Shown here piece by piece: positions 11,968 through 20,679 of a stretch of 64,000 bases of DNA. Position 1 is the stretch's first letter. Each line of letters begins with the position of its first letter. Under the pieces are notes generated by a model. That model was not told where the DNA came from. It did no database searches and saw only the letters and a list, made by a program, of their open reading frames with translations. The position numbers and the translations under genes are program-made. The stretch comes from JAPPFW01 sp965231815. GTDB taxonomy: Bacteria; Actinomycetota; Acidimicrobiia; Spongiisociales; Spongiisociaceae. The DNA is taken from assembly GCA_965231815.1 (NCBI GenBank), contig OZ246890.1, positions 1,488,001-1,552,000 on the forward strand, read 5' to 3'.

Positions 11968-12000
11968 GAACAGTCGTAGCTAAATAGAAGGGATTTTTTG

Positions 12001-12396
12001 ATGGCCTTGAGCGATGAACACAAGGCAGCCCTCGCCAAGGGTCGGGCGGAAGCACGCGCGGTAAGAGCTTATCTGGACGCGTTGAATATGAGCCGGCCCA
12101 GAGGTGCTCAGAATACTGCCAGTCTGCGGGAACGCCTAGATCGCCTCACCCACCAGATCGATACCGAACAGAACTCTCTGAAACGACTACAGATGATCCA
12201 GCAGCGATTTGATGTTGAGGACAAGCTAAAGCTACTGGAAAACGCGGTCGATTTCGAGGCCTTGGAATCCGACTTCAAAGCCGTCGCAGCTTCCTACTCC
12301 AAGCGTAAGGGTATTTCCTATAGTGCCTGGAGAGAGGGGGGTGTTGGTCCCGATGTGCTAAAGGCGGCCGGGATCCGGCGGACCCGCCGGACTTAG
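12001..12396 (+). CDS. Conserved small protein of unknown function, coiled-coil
   Basis: A 131-residue, highly charged, mostly helical protein with no membrane segment. It contains a heptad-rich middle (about residues 40-80, SLRERLDRLTHQID onward) and a basic C-terminus ending IRRTRRT. The central region and the C-terminal YSAWREGGV patch look conserved in style, but I cannot assign a function. ATG at 12001 follows AGAAGGGA at 11986-11993. A large inverted repeat lies in its leader. Confidence 0.7.
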   Translation: MALSDEHKAALAKGRAEARAVRAYLDALNMSRPRGAQNTASLRERLDRLTHQIDTEQNSLKRLQMIQQRFDVEDKLKLLENAVDFEALESDFKAVAASYSKRKGISYSAWREGGVGPDVLKAAGIRRTRRT

Positions 12397-12447
12397 GTCT
12401 CCGGCTGAAAGGCGCCCTCCTACCGGAGACAATGGTGTGGTGGGGAA

Positions 12448-12816
12448 CTATGACCATCCCAGTTGATGAAGTCGGTCGTCATCGATTCCCAGGTGATGTC
12501 CGATCTCATGGAGAACGGTTCGGCGAATTTCCTCAGCCGTTTGTTGCTTGTTCAATCCCAGAGCAAGGTGAGGGGTAACGAAGATAGATATCCGGTCGGG
12601 AAGCGCTCCTGCATAGTCGAACCCGCGTTCCAGCAGCGAGATACCTTCGAAGAGGCCTAGGACGCCTGTATCTTCCGGGTCTTCATCCTCGACGACTATG
12701 GTCAGGTTATCCAAGCGGCCATAGATATCGCCGGGTAGTTCCTCAAGTGTGTCGGCGACTACCTGCTCAAAGAATTCCGACGTTCTCCAGGAAGGTGGAG
12801 TGTTCCGGTCTTTCAT
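12448..12816 (-). CDS. Zincin-type metallopeptidase family protein (PF06262-like)
   Basis: A 122-residue minimal zincin. The zinc motif HEIGHHLGID near residue 106 supplies two His and the third ligand Asp, as in the PF06262 family of small bacterial metallopeptidase-like proteins. Acidic strand VVEDEDPEDTGVLGLFEG and FVTPHLALGL are typical of the fold. The substrate is unknown in the family. Its start lies 5 bases from the repeat element at 12821, so its promoter must be inside or beyond that element. Confidence 0.85.
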   Translation of the reverse strand: MKDRNTPPSWRTSEFFEQVVADTLEELPGDIYGRLDNLTIVVEDEDPEDTGVLGLFEGISLLERGFDYAGALPDRISIFVTPHLALGLNKQQTAEEIRRTVLHEIGHHLGIDDDRLHQLGWS

Positions 12817-12820
12817 GTTC

Positions 12821-13028
12821 TAGCCCCGATTATTCATGGATGGGGGTTTGTAGGATGAGTGGAGTAGACCATATTCGTGCCCTGACCAGGAAAGACGGCT
12901 ATCGGCGTTTCCTGTCCCGGTCCGGTGTAGGGATTCACCTGTCCGGTGAACGGTGGGTTTCTCCCAATACTCAGGTTGAACTGGCGTTACATGCCTCGGT
13001 GTGTGGGAAACCTGAATAATCAGGGCTA
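12821..13028. mobile_element. MITE-like repeat, copy A
   Basis: A ~208 bp non-coding element bounded by terminal inverted repeats: TAGCCCCGATTATTCATG at the left and CCTGAATAATCAGGGCTA at the right. The interior matches the copies at 44270, 47081 and 57421 over nearly its full length. TA is present at both ends, compatible with a TA target duplication. Small weak ORFs inside are not conserved between copies. It encodes no transposase, so movement would need one in trans. Confidence 0.8.
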
Positions 13029-13413
13029 GGGCGGGTATTCCTGTTTCATCACTCATTTCCATGTGTCGACCAACCCAACCAGTCAAGCAACATACCTAAC
13101 GGATGCCACCCGGAGAGTTTGAGAGATCGGCTTCGACTCCTCGTTTGAACCGTCTCTTGGTGGGTCTGGTTGGTTGTCACGGTCGTGTCCCGAGACGTGT
13201 GGGACATCTTCCACCTCAACTTGGGTAGGTTCCCGGCAGCATACAAGCCGGTGCAGCGAGAGATCGTTGAACCGGACCGGGTGCGGATCATGAATATTCG
13301 CCGGGTCGGGACCCGTGCGTCCGATTTTGGAGCGCTCGGTCGGTGGTCAAAGCCGATCTTGACAACCGCAACGGTGTTCTTGTCCTTGTTCGGTCTACTA
13401 CAATGTGAGAGGA
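13029..13413. other. Intergenic stretch without a supported gene
   Basis: 385 bases between repeat copy A and tRNA-Val. Several short frames are open, but none has a good ribosome-binding site or recognisable product. The last ~40 bases (TTGTTC near 13387, TACAAT near 13399) could be the promoter of the tRNA gene. Confidence 0.5.
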
Positions 13414-13488
13414 GGGCGCTTAGCTCAGCGGGAGAGCGCTGCCTTCACACGGCAGAGGTCACTGGTTCGATCCCAGTAGCGCCCACCA
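13414..13488 (+). tRNA. tRNA-Val (CAC)
   Basis: Acceptor GGGCGCT pairs with AGCGCCC. Anticodon stem CTGCC/GGCAG with loop TTCACAC gives anticodon CAC. T-arm CTGGTTCGATCCCAG. Unlike the three tRNAs upstream, it is followed directly by an encoded CCA (13486-13488). Confidence 0.95.
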
Positions 13489-13557
13489 TGCCTTTATGGC
13501 GCACTTCTTCGTGCCGCCGGTCGACTTTGTTGGCCGGGTGGTCGTACCTTATTATTT

Positions 13558-14472
13558 CTACCGACCTTCTGATCGGTTCGCCCAGGTTGAGAAGCTGATC
13601 ACAAGGACCGCGGAAGTGATGGCCAAAACGACCGGTACCAGCAGGTCAGGACCCGGTATCCCGAGGGTCGTGGCGCCTAGCCCGTTCTCATCCCCGAGTC
13701 CCGCCGGCCACGGCCATAAAATACGGAACGACCCGATCATCAGGCCGATCATCGCAGCAACCACCAAGTCGTGGTAGCGGGCGAGCAGCCATTCCAGGAG
13801 ACGGGAGAAAAGTCCCAATCCGCCGGCCGCTCCTAGCGTGAAGGCAACCAACGTTGTCGCATCGAGATCGTTCACCGCTCCCAGGACATGCTGGTACATG
13901 CCTATTGTCAGCAGAAGGAACGACCCGCTCACCCCTGGGAGAATGAAAGCACAGATACCTAGAGCACCCGCTCCTACGAATACGTACCAGTCGGGGTCAT
14001 GAACGGCTGAACTGCGGAATCCGAACAGGAAGAAGGCTGCCAGGCCTACCGTTGTGGCGATGACGGCATGCCTGCTGCCGGGCTCTTGTAGTAACCGCCA
14101 CGCCACCACGATCGCCCCGCCGATCAACCCGAAGAAGACCGCCGCGGTGCGTACAGGGTGGTCCACCAGCAGGTTCTCGATCATGCCGGCGAGAGTTGCT
14201 ACGGCCAGGACCGCCCCCACCACGATCGCGAGCAGGAAAGGCCACTCGACGCTTGCCAACGATCTGACCGTCCTTCGAAGGTCTGCTCTTGCGAGATACC
14301 CGGCGCCTCGGACACAGCTACCGATGGCGGTGACCAATCGACCGTAGATGCCGGTAACCAGCGCCACCGTCCCGCCGGACACACCCGGAACCAGGTCGGC
14401 GGCACCGATGGCGAAACCCCGGAGAACCAGCCGTGCCAAGTCTCCAACCGGGCGTTTGTTACTTCTGGACAT
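13558..14472 (-). CDS. DUF368 family membrane protein, probable undecaprenyl-phosphate translocase
   Basis: A 304-residue polytopic membrane protein with about eight hydrophobic segments. The signature AADLVPGVSGGT near residue 25 and the repeated FILPGVSGSFLL motif define the DUF368 (PF04018) family. Members of this family have been shown to recycle undecaprenyl phosphate across the membrane (PopT). I chose ATG 14472 (MSRSNKRPVG) because the signature then sits at the usual distance; upstream in-frame starts add a non-conserved leader. It is monocistronic here and convergent with the tRNA gene. Confidence 0.85.
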   Translation of the reverse strand: MSRSNKRPVGDLARLVLRGFAIGAADLVPGVSGGTVALVTGIYGRLVTAIGSCVRGAGYLARADLRRTVRSLASVEWPFLLAIVVGAVLAVATLAGMIENLLVDHPVRTAAVFFGLIGGAIVVAWRLLQEPGSRHAVIATTVGLAAFFLFGFRSSAVHDPDWYVFVGAGALGICAFILPGVSGSFLLLTIGMYQHVLGAVNDLDATTLVAFTLGAAGGLGLFSRLLEWLLARYHDLVVAAMIGLMIGSFRILWPWPAGLGDENGLGATTLGIPGPDLLVPVVLAITSAVLVISFSTWANRSEGR

Positions 14473-14732
14473 CGTTGCGCATAGTAGGGTGGCGGCTCTG
14501 TCCGTTCTATTAGGCTTGTCGAGGGTTCCTGCTCCTGTACGCACCCACCGAGTTGGGAGAGACCACAGTCGCCGACCTCAGCAGGGAAACGGGTTACGGA
14601 ACGAAGGGTATGTCATCCGATCATGAATACTACCATCAACTACCGTCGAGAATCTCATGAGAGTGTGCGACATCAAGCCTGAGTGGCCGGAGGTGATGCA
14701 TTCCCGTCTGCTGCCGCGCGAGCCGCTTGGAC

Positions 14733-15251
14733 ATGATTAGGACTACGGGCACCTTGGTTGAGAGCGCCAATCGCCGGTTGGAACATGTACACCGGTGGTT
14801 GCGGGGTCTGGATGAAATGACAGCGTTCTTGGTGGGGACCCACGTAAGGAGAGAGGCGCTAAGGGAGGTTGTTGTCCTCTCCCGGGAGATGGGTATGGCT
14901 CGCATGAAGCGGATATGGTCCTTTGATGAGGTTGACGCGCTGGTGCGTTCCCGAGACACCACCGGGATCTCCGTCGACGAGCTCAGGAGCTTCCGTCGAG
15001 CAGACGCCATAGTTGAAGCGGTGGACGGCCATGGTGTAACCAACTACATAGCGGTTGAAGTGTCGTTCACGGTCAACGGACGAGACACGACTCGAGCCAT
15101 CCGGAACGCCGACTATATGACCCGGTTCACGGGTCAGCCCTGCCTACCGGCTGTGATGGGCGTTCGACTCGACGAAAGGGTTCGTCAGACCGTCGAGTCC
15201 GGCGAAGTCTACTGGTATCGGCTGGATCCCCAGCTTCTGGAGGTGGACTGA
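14733..15251 (+). CDS. Uncharacterised protein with a PD-(D/E)XK-nuclease-like core
   Basis: A 172-residue protein. The segment RRADAIVEAV...YIAVEVSFTV (about residues 87-115) has the Asp plus Glu-X-X pattern of restriction-endonuclease-like folds. However, the usual ExK lysine is replaced by serine (EVS), so activity is doubtful. The following Arg/Ala helix and the PAVMGVRLDE strand also resemble that group. The N-terminus (about 1-60) is helical. ATG 14733 or TTG 14727 could start it, with no strong ribosome-binding site. The function is not known to me. Confidence 0.55.
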   Translation: MIRTTGTLVESANRRLEHVHRWLRGLDEMTAFLVGTHVRREALREVVVLSREMGMARMKRIWSFDEVDALVRSRDTTGISVDELRSFRRADAIVEAVDGHGVTNYIAVEVSFTVNGRDTTRAIRNADYMTRFTGQPCLPAVMGVRLDERVRQTVESGEVYWYRLDPQLLEVD

Positions 15252-15360
15252 TACCGAAAATGCCTATCGGCCGTGGCCAACCCTGGCTAATTGGCCCTGA
15301 TGTTCAGGTTTCCCACAAGACGCCCGACATGTAACGCCAGTTCAACCTGAAGATTTGCAC

Positions 15361-15566
15361 TAGCCGTGATTCTTCATGCTTCCAGACACACCCACCCATA
15401 AACCGCCAGGTCAAGCCCGTTTTACGTGCTCCATTCGCATACAGCTCATGGGTGACGGTCGCGGTCAACCCGACGAGCCTGTCAAGTCCACCGTAATCCC
15501 AGGTCAGGAGCCCATTCAGGCTGCCAAATCGCCGGGGCAAACGCCTCGCATGAAAAATCGGGGCTA
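15361..15566. mobile_element. Second MITE-like element inserted in copy B
   Basis: A 206 bp segment flanked by TA on both sides, with 18-base terminal inverted repeats: TAGCCGTGATTCTTCATG and CATGAAAAATCGGGGCTA (three mismatches). Its ends resemble those of the host element, but its interior is different. It looks like a sister family that shares the same ends and probably the same transposase. Confidence 0.65.
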
Positions 15567-15600
15567 ACTCACCGTAACCGCCCGACAGGTGAATCCCTAC

Positions 15601-15628
15601 GCCATCGGGCACGAGAGTGCCCGATGGC
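15601..15628. other. Perfect 12-bp stem with GAGA tetraloop
   Basis: GCCATCGGGCAC, loop GAGA, GTGCCCGATGGC, followed by TTATAT. It lies in the right half of repeat copy B, at a place where the other copies have different sequence. It could act as a weak terminator or a stable RNA hairpin; GNRA loops are known to stabilise such stems. Confidence 0.5.
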
Positions 15629-15756
15629 TTATATCGCCTGGTCAGGGCGCGACTATGGTCTATTCCACTCATTGCCAGACCCTGATCCGTGAAGATGCTT
15701 GAACCGTATGTGTCGTACTCGTCTTCGCGGAGGCATCCGACCAGGAGTTCACGGAG

Positions 15757-16599
15757 CTAAGGCGTGGCTATCTTCTCGTAGATTTCCGGGCGCCGATCAC
15801 GGTAGAAGGCCCAGTGATGGCGGACCTCTTCGACGAGGTCCAGATCCAGATCCCGCACCACTACCTCGTCCTCGGTGTCGGAGGCGGTCCCGCCGATTAT
15901 CTCACCCCTTGGGGAAGCGAAGTAGGAACTCCCGTAGTAGTCGGTTCCAACGAGTTCCTCGCTTCCCACCCGGTTTATCGCTCCGACAAAGTACTCGTTG
16001 GCGACTGCGGCTGCCGGTTGTTCCAATTCCCACAGGTATTTGGAGTGGCCCCTCGTGGTTGCGGACGGATTGAAAACTATCTTGGCGCCCGCCAGACCCA
16101 ATTCCCGCCAGCCTTCGGGGAAGTGGCGGTCATAGCATATGTAGACGCCGATCCTGCCTACTCGGGTATCGAACACCGGATATCCGAGGTTTCCCGGCCG
16201 GAAGTAAAACTTCTCCCAGAAACCGGCCACCTGGGGGATGTGGGTCTTGCGGTACTTGCCCATGTAAGTACCGTCCGAATCGATTACCGCCGCCGCGTTG
16301 TAGTAGTGGCCGGTGTCTTCGACCTCGAAGATCGGCACGATGAGTACCATCCCGGTCTCGCGAGCCAGATCGATCATTTGCGATACGGTGGGACCATCGG
16401 GGATGGGCTCGGCGGTTGCGAAGTGCTCGTTCTCCTGGTGAGTGCAGAAATACGGGGTGTTGAAGATCTCCTGGAAACAGAGAATCTGCGCTCCCCGGTT
16501 AGCCGCTTGGCGGGCATACCCGATGTTCTTGCCGATCATGGATTGTTTGTCGCCGGTCCACTCGCTCTGTACTAGCGCTGCCCGCACTACGTTTGCCAT
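15757..16599 (-). CDS. Nitrilase-superfamily amidohydrolase, beta-ureidopropionase / N-carbamoyl hydrolase type
   Basis: A 280-residue carbon-nitrogen hydrolase. The catalytic triad is visible: Glu in CFQEIF near residue 44, Lys in YRKTHIP near 118, and Cys in ICYDRHFPE near 154. The overall pattern fits enzymes that hydrolyse N-carbamoyl or linear amide substrates, such as beta-ureidopropionase or N-carbamoylputrescine amidase; the exact substrate cannot be read from sequence. A strong AAGGAGG precedes the ATG. It is divergent from the D-carbamoylase operon, with 91 bases between, suggesting shared regulation and a linked pathway. Confidence 0.85.
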   Translation of the reverse strand: MANVVRAALVQSEWTGDKQSMIGKNIGYARQAANRGAQILCFQEIFNTPYFCTHQENEHFATAEPIPDGPTVSQMIDLARETGMVLIVPIFEVEDTGHYYNAAAVIDSDGTYMGKYRKTHIPQVAGFWEKFYFRPGNLGYPVFDTRVGRIGVYICYDRHFPEGWRELGLAGAKIVFNPSATTRGHSKYLWELEQPAAAVANEYFVGAINRVGSEELVGTDYYGSSYFASPRGEIIGGTASDTEDEVVVRDLDLDLVEEVRHHWAFYRDRRPEIYEKIATP

Positions 16600-16690
16600 C
16601 GGTCCTCCTTGGACGACATGATCTGGAAAGGGAGTCCTACCCCGTCACAAACCCTAAAATACCAGCACGACAATGAGGAAGGGTTGAACC

Positions 16691-17629
16691 ATGTCACGAC
16701 GACTCACCGTTGGCGCCGGCCAGATGGGTCCTATCGCACGCGACGAATCGAAGAGCGAAGTGGTAGACCGGTTGATGGTGATGCTCCGGGAAGCCGGTGA
16801 GCAAGGTGTCGACCTACTCGTTTACCCGGAACTGGCCATGACGACCTTCTTCCCGCGCTGGTTTGTGGAAGATCCGGCCGAGTTCGACCATTACTACCAC
16901 CGGGAAATGCCTGATCCGGACACCAAACCCTTGTTCGACGAGGCCAAGCGGCTCGGCATCGGTTTCGCATTGGGGTATGCGGAGATCCATACCGACGATC
17001 AGGGTGTTGACCATCGCTACAACACCTACATCCTCATGGACGGGGAAGGCGACATGGTGGCCAAGTTCCGGAAGATCCACATTCCCGGTCATGCACAGTA
17101 CGAGCCGTGGAGGAAGTTCCAGCATGCGGAGCGGCACTTCTTCGAACCCGGCCCGGACGGGTTCGGAACCTGGCGAGCCTTCGGCGGGATCGTGGGGATG
17201 GCCATCTGCAACGACCGCAGGTGGTCGGAGACCTACCGGGTTCTCGGCTTGCAAGGCGCGGAGTTGATCCTGATCGGCTACAACACCCCCCTGCACTACG
17301 CTCCCGATCCGACCCAGAATGCCCTATCCGGGTTCCACAACCACCTGGTGATGCAGGCGGGCGCCTACCAGAACGGGGCATTCGTGGTGGGGGTGGCCAA
17401 GGGCGGGATCGAGGAGGAGGTGGACAGCCTTGCCCAGAGCGTGATAATCGCTCCCTCGGGACAGATTATCGCCCAGGCCGTGACCATCGCCGATGAGGTT
17501 ATCTCCGCCACCGTCGATCTTGACTTCTGCGATACCTACAAGAAGACCCTGTTCAACTTCGACTACTACCGGATGCCCGAGCACTACGGGCTGATTACTG
17601 AGCGTCGCGGCGCCATACCACCCCGGTAG
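16691..17629 (+). CDS. N-carbamoyl-D-amino-acid hydrolase-like amidohydrolase
   Basis: Expected to release a free D-amino acid, CO2 and ammonia from N-carbamoyl-D-amino acids. The 312-residue length and features match D-carbamoylases: Glu in YPELAMTTFFPRW near residue 48, Lys in RKIHIPGH near 127, Cys in ICNDRRWSE near 172, and the following GYNTP and NGAFVVGVAK strands. It is the first gene of a tight operon (3-base gap, then a 4-base overlap) with two PLP enzymes. The TTFFPRWF stretch is characteristic of this subgroup within the nitrilase superfamily. Confidence 0.85.
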   Translation: MSRRLTVGAGQMGPIARDESKSEVVDRLMVMLREAGEQGVDLLVYPELAMTTFFPRWFVEDPAEFDHYYHREMPDPDTKPLFDEAKRLGIGFALGYAEIHTDDQGVDHRYNTYILMDGEGDMVAKFRKIHIPGHAQYEPWRKFQHAERHFFEPGPDGFGTWRAFGGIVGMAICNDRRWSETYRVLGLQGAELILIGYNTPLHYAPDPTQNALSGFHNHLVMQAGAYQNGAFVVGVAKGGIEEEVDSLAQSVIIAPSGQIIAQAVTIADEVISATVDLDFCDTYKKTLFNFDYYRMPEHYGLITERRGAIPPR

Positions 17630-17632
17630 CTG

Positions 17633-18940
17633 ATGTTCCTGACGTCCCTGCGCTGCACCGTCTGTGCCGCGTCGTACGTTCCCGAGCCGGGTCGCTACGT
17701 GTGCACCCGATGCGGAGACGTCGGGACGCTTGACGTCGTCTATGACTATCCGTCGATCAGCAACGTACTGACGCCGACCTCACTTGCGGTTAACCGTGAC
17801 CGGTCGATGTGGAGGTACCGGCCTTTGCTCCCTGTTGAGGAGTCGGCGCCCGTACCTCGGTTGGGGGTCGGCTGGACACCGCTTATCGAGGCGAAGCGTC
17901 TGGCGCAGCGATGGGGGATCGGTCGGCTCTGGATCAAAGACGAAGGTCGACAACCCACCGGATCTTTGAAGGACCGCGCTTCCGCGGTGGCGCTGGCCAG
18001 GGCTGCACAGGAAGAGGCAGGAACGGTTACTACCGCCTCCACCGGAAACGCCGCCGCCGCGTTGGCCGGCCTGGCGGCGGCAACGGGTCAGACAGCGGTG
18101 ATCTTCGTTCCCGAATCAGCGCCTGAAGCGAAGGTCGCCCAACTGCTTGCGTACGGGGCTTTCGTGATGCTGGTGGAGGGAAGCTACGACGACGCCTTCC
18201 GGTTGTGCCAGGAGACAGTGAACCGTTTCGGGTGGTACAACCGGAACACCGGAATCAATCCCTATGTCGGCGAAGGTAAGAAAACGGTGGCTCTGGAGAT
18301 AGCCGAGCAACTCGGTTGGGATGCGCCCGATGCGGTTTTTGTCAGCGTGGGTGACGGTTCGATAATCGGAGGGGTACACAAGGGCTTCAAGGATGCGCTG
18401 GCGATGGGATGGATCGATCGTATGCCCCGTATCTACGGTGTCCAGTCGGTGGGTAGTTCCTATATGGCGGAGGCATGGTTGAGGAACGAGAATGTGGTGC
18501 AGAAACCACCCATCAAAGCCGGTACCGCCGCCGACTCGATCAGCGCCGATCTACCCCGTGACCGGGTGAAAGCGATGAACGCGGTGGTGGATACGGGGGG
18601 TGGATGGGTGATGGTCGAGGACGCGGCCATCCTGGAGATGATCCCGATGGTGTCGGCCGACTCCGGGGTCTTTCCTGAACCGGCCGCCGCCGCTGCCTTT
18701 ACCGGGCTGGCTCAGGTGGCTGCCGGCGCTGCCGGTGGTGTGGCGGCAGTGGGACCTTCCGACCGGGTGGTGGTCATTTCCACCGGTACGGGACTGAAAG
18801 ACATCCGAGGGGTAATGAAAGGAATCGACCGGATCGGCGCGGCGCCGTTGCCTGTCCGGCCAGGTCCGGATGGACTGGATCCCATGGAGATTTCCAGCAG
18901 AATGGAACAGTGGATCGAGAATCTAAGGAAGCAAACATGA
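17633..18940 (+). CDS. Threonine-synthase-like PLP enzyme
   Basis: A 435-residue fold-type II PLP enzyme. An N-terminal zinc ribbon (CTVC...CTRC, residues 8-29) is followed by the PLP lysine motif PTGSLKDRAS near residue 107, the phosphate-like binding TASTGNAAAA, and a C-terminal STGTGLKD. This layout is that of threonine synthase (ThrC) and its relatives. The genomic setting next to D-carbamoylase suggests it may have a catabolic lyase or dehydratase role instead of threonine biosynthesis. It starts 3 bases after the previous gene and overlaps the next by ATGA. Confidence 0.8.
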   Translation: MFLTSLRCTVCAASYVPEPGRYVCTRCGDVGTLDVVYDYPSISNVLTPTSLAVNRDRSMWRYRPLLPVEESAPVPRLGVGWTPLIEAKRLAQRWGIGRLWIKDEGRQPTGSLKDRASAVALARAAQEEAGTVTTASTGNAAAALAGLAAATGQTAVIFVPESAPEAKVAQLLAYGAFVMLVEGSYDDAFRLCQETVNRFGWYNRNTGINPYVGEGKKTVALEIAEQLGWDAPDAVFVSVGDGSIIGGVHKGFKDALAMGWIDRMPRIYGVQSVGSSYMAEAWLRNENVVQKPPIKAGTAADSISADLPRDRVKAMNAVVDTGGGWVMVEDAAILEMIPMVSADSGVFPEPAAAAAFTGLAQVAAGAAGGVAAVGPSDRVVVISTGTGLKDIRGVMKGIDRIGAAPLPVRPGPDGLDPMEISSRMEQWIENLRKQT

Positions 18941-20397
18941 TCGATCTGACAGTTGACGAGGTCGCCCTCGACCGGGTGGCCGCTTACACCAGGGAGCGCC
19001 GGGTGCGCATCCCCACCTTGGCCCAGATGCGAGAGCCGAACCTGGTACCCGACGATATACGGGCGGGTCTGGAGGGTATAGGGTTGTGGGACCTACATCC
19101 GCTCAACCTGTACCGGATCACCTGGCGCAACGAGCCGGTGGCGCATGGAGGAGGGTTCGGTGGTGTCAACTACGTCGAGTGGCCTTCCGCCCTAACCGGA
19201 ACCGACGCACGTATCGTGTCACTGATCGGGAAATGGTTTCCTACCGGCGCCCACAAAGTAGGGGCCGCCTTCGGATGCCTGGTACCTCGCCTGGTGACCG
19301 GTCGGTTCGATCCTGCGTCCCAGAAGGCGGTGTGGCCTTCCACCGGCAACTACTGCCGGGGAGGCGCCTACGACTCGAACCTGCTGGGTTGCGAGTCGGT
19401 GGCCATCCTGCCCGAGGGAATGAGTCGCGAGCGCTTCGAATGGTTGCAATCGGTCGCCGGGGAGATCATCAAAACGCCCGGTTCGGAGTCCAACGTAAAG
19501 GAGATCTTCGACAAGTGCAACGAACTGGCCGCCTCCGGCGAAGACCTCGTGATCTTCAACCAGTTCGACGAGTTCGGCAATTACCTGTGGCATGTGTCGG
19601 TCACCGGCCCGGCCGTGGCGGAGGTTCTACGGGAGCTCATGGGGGAGCAGGACCGTTTTCGCGGTTTCGCGGTCACCACCGGATCAGCGGGGACCATCGC
19701 CGCCGGCGACTATCTGAAGCAGCTATTCCCGGGTTCGGTGATCGCCGGGGGCGAGGCTATCCAGTGTCCCACCATGCTGATGAACGGTTTCGGCGAACAC
19801 CGTATCGAAGGGATCGGGGACAAGCACATTCCGTGGGTTCATAATGTGAAGAACACGGACCTGGCGATCGGTCTGGATGATGAAGCGGCCATGTCCCTCA
19901 CCCGCCTGTTCAACGAACCGGCCGGACGCCGGTACCTGGGTACCAGGGGAGTCGACCAGGAGGTAGTGGAGAGCCTCCCGCTCCTCGGTATATCCGGCGC
20001 CGCCAACCTGCTGGCTGCGATCAAGCTTGCCAAGTATTACGAGATGACTTCCCGTGATGTGGTGGTCACGATCGCCACCGACTCCATGGAGATGTACCGG
20101 AGTCGACTCCATGAGTTGACCGAGGATCTGGGTACCTTCACCACCCATGACGCGGTGGCGGCCTTCCACCGTCACCTACTTGGAACATCCACCGAACACG
20201 TACATGAGCTCGGTTACTACGACCGCAAGCGAATCCACAATCTCAAGTACTACACCTGGGTGGAGCAGCAGGGTAAGACCTACGAGGAGATACAGGCCCA
20301 GTGGTATGACGACGACTACTGGACCGGCATCCAAGCCCTCGCCGAACCCGTCGACGAGCTCATCGCCGAATTCAACCGGCTAACCGGATTGGACTGA
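18937..20397 (+). CDS. Cysteine-synthase-like PLP-dependent enzyme
   Basis: A 486-residue fold-type II PLP protein. The lysine motif is FPTGAHKVGAAFG near residue 105, followed by a PSTGNYCRGGAYDS substrate loop and a glycine-rich TTGSAGTIAAGDYL for the PLP phosphate. It is longer than cysteine synthase because of N- and C-terminal additions rich in Tyr and Trp. I recognise the superfamily but not the substrate. ATG 18937 overlaps the upstream stop (ATGA), so translation is coupled to the threonine-synthase-like gene. Confidence 0.8.
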   Translation: MIDLTVDEVALDRVAAYTRERRVRIPTLAQMREPNLVPDDIRAGLEGIGLWDLHPLNLYRITWRNEPVAHGGGFGGVNYVEWPSALTGTDARIVSLIGKWFPTGAHKVGAAFGCLVPRLVTGRFDPASQKAVWPSTGNYCRGGAYDSNLLGCESVAILPEGMSRERFEWLQSVAGEIIKTPGSESNVKEIFDKCNELAASGEDLVIFNQFDEFGNYLWHVSVTGPAVAEVLRELMGEQDRFRGFAVTTGSAGTIAAGDYLKQLFPGSVIAGGEAIQCPTMLMNGFGEHRIEGIGDKHIPWVHNVKNTDLAIGLDDEAAMSLTRLFNEPAGRRYLGTRGVDQEVVESLPLLGISGAANLLAAIKLAKYYEMTSRDVVVTIATDSMEMYRSRLHELTEDLGTFTTHDAVAAFHRHLLGTSTEHVHELGYYDRKRIHNLKYYTWVEQQGKTYEEIQAQWYDDDYWTGIQALAEPVDELIAEFNRLTGLD

Positions 20398-20399
20398 CC

Positions 20400-20564
20400 C
20401 TGGGCGGCCGCTTCGATCTGGTCGGCTGGGGCCTGTTCACCATCTCCGGCGTCGTCTTCCTGGGCGCCGCTTTGCGGGACCGGGACATGCTTCTGGTATG
20501 GGGGGCGGTCACCTGGCTGGTAGGGGTGGCGTTCTTTCTCGCCGGATACCGCCGCCGGAGTTGA
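20400..20564 (+). CDS. Putative small two-helix membrane protein
   Basis: A ~54-codon frame directly after the PLP enzyme, with two hydrophobic helices (LVGWGLFTISGVVFLGAAL and MLLVWGAVTWLVGVAFFLAG) and a basic tail GYRRRS. There is no ATG, GTG or TTG at the front; a CTG (20394 or 20400) would have to start it, perhaps by coupling to the overlapping upstream gene. The codon pattern and topology look real, but the start is unresolved. Confidence 0.4.
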   Translation: MGGRFDLVGWGLFTISGVVFLGAALRDRDMLLVWGAVTWLVGVAFFLAGYRRRS

Positions 20565-20679
20565 GAGCACTTCGCCTTTGTTGCGCTCGCGTCGGGCGAT
20601 TATCCGTGGCGAGCAACGGTGTGTGGAGCATTGATGACCCTTCATGTTATTGGAGAAGCGGAGTATCATTGAAGGAACG

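Larger units (their letters stand above)
15293..15700. mobile_element. MITE-like repeat, copy B, split by a second element
   Basis: The left ~65 bases (GGCCCTGATGTTCAGG onward) and the part from 15567 to about 15700 match the left and right parts of the copies at 47081 and 57421. Between them lies an independent 206 bp element (15361-15566). The right terminal repeat is decayed. This fills the 505-base gap between the nuclease-like gene and the amidohydrolase. Confidence 0.7.

Noticed and set aside
12820..13086. Small ORFs inside repeat copies
   Set aside because: They are not conserved between copies and have no start signals.
13029..13413. Coding frames before tRNA-Val (for example 13170 onward)
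   Set aside because: The frame runs through the tRNA gene, has no start context and no recognisable domain.
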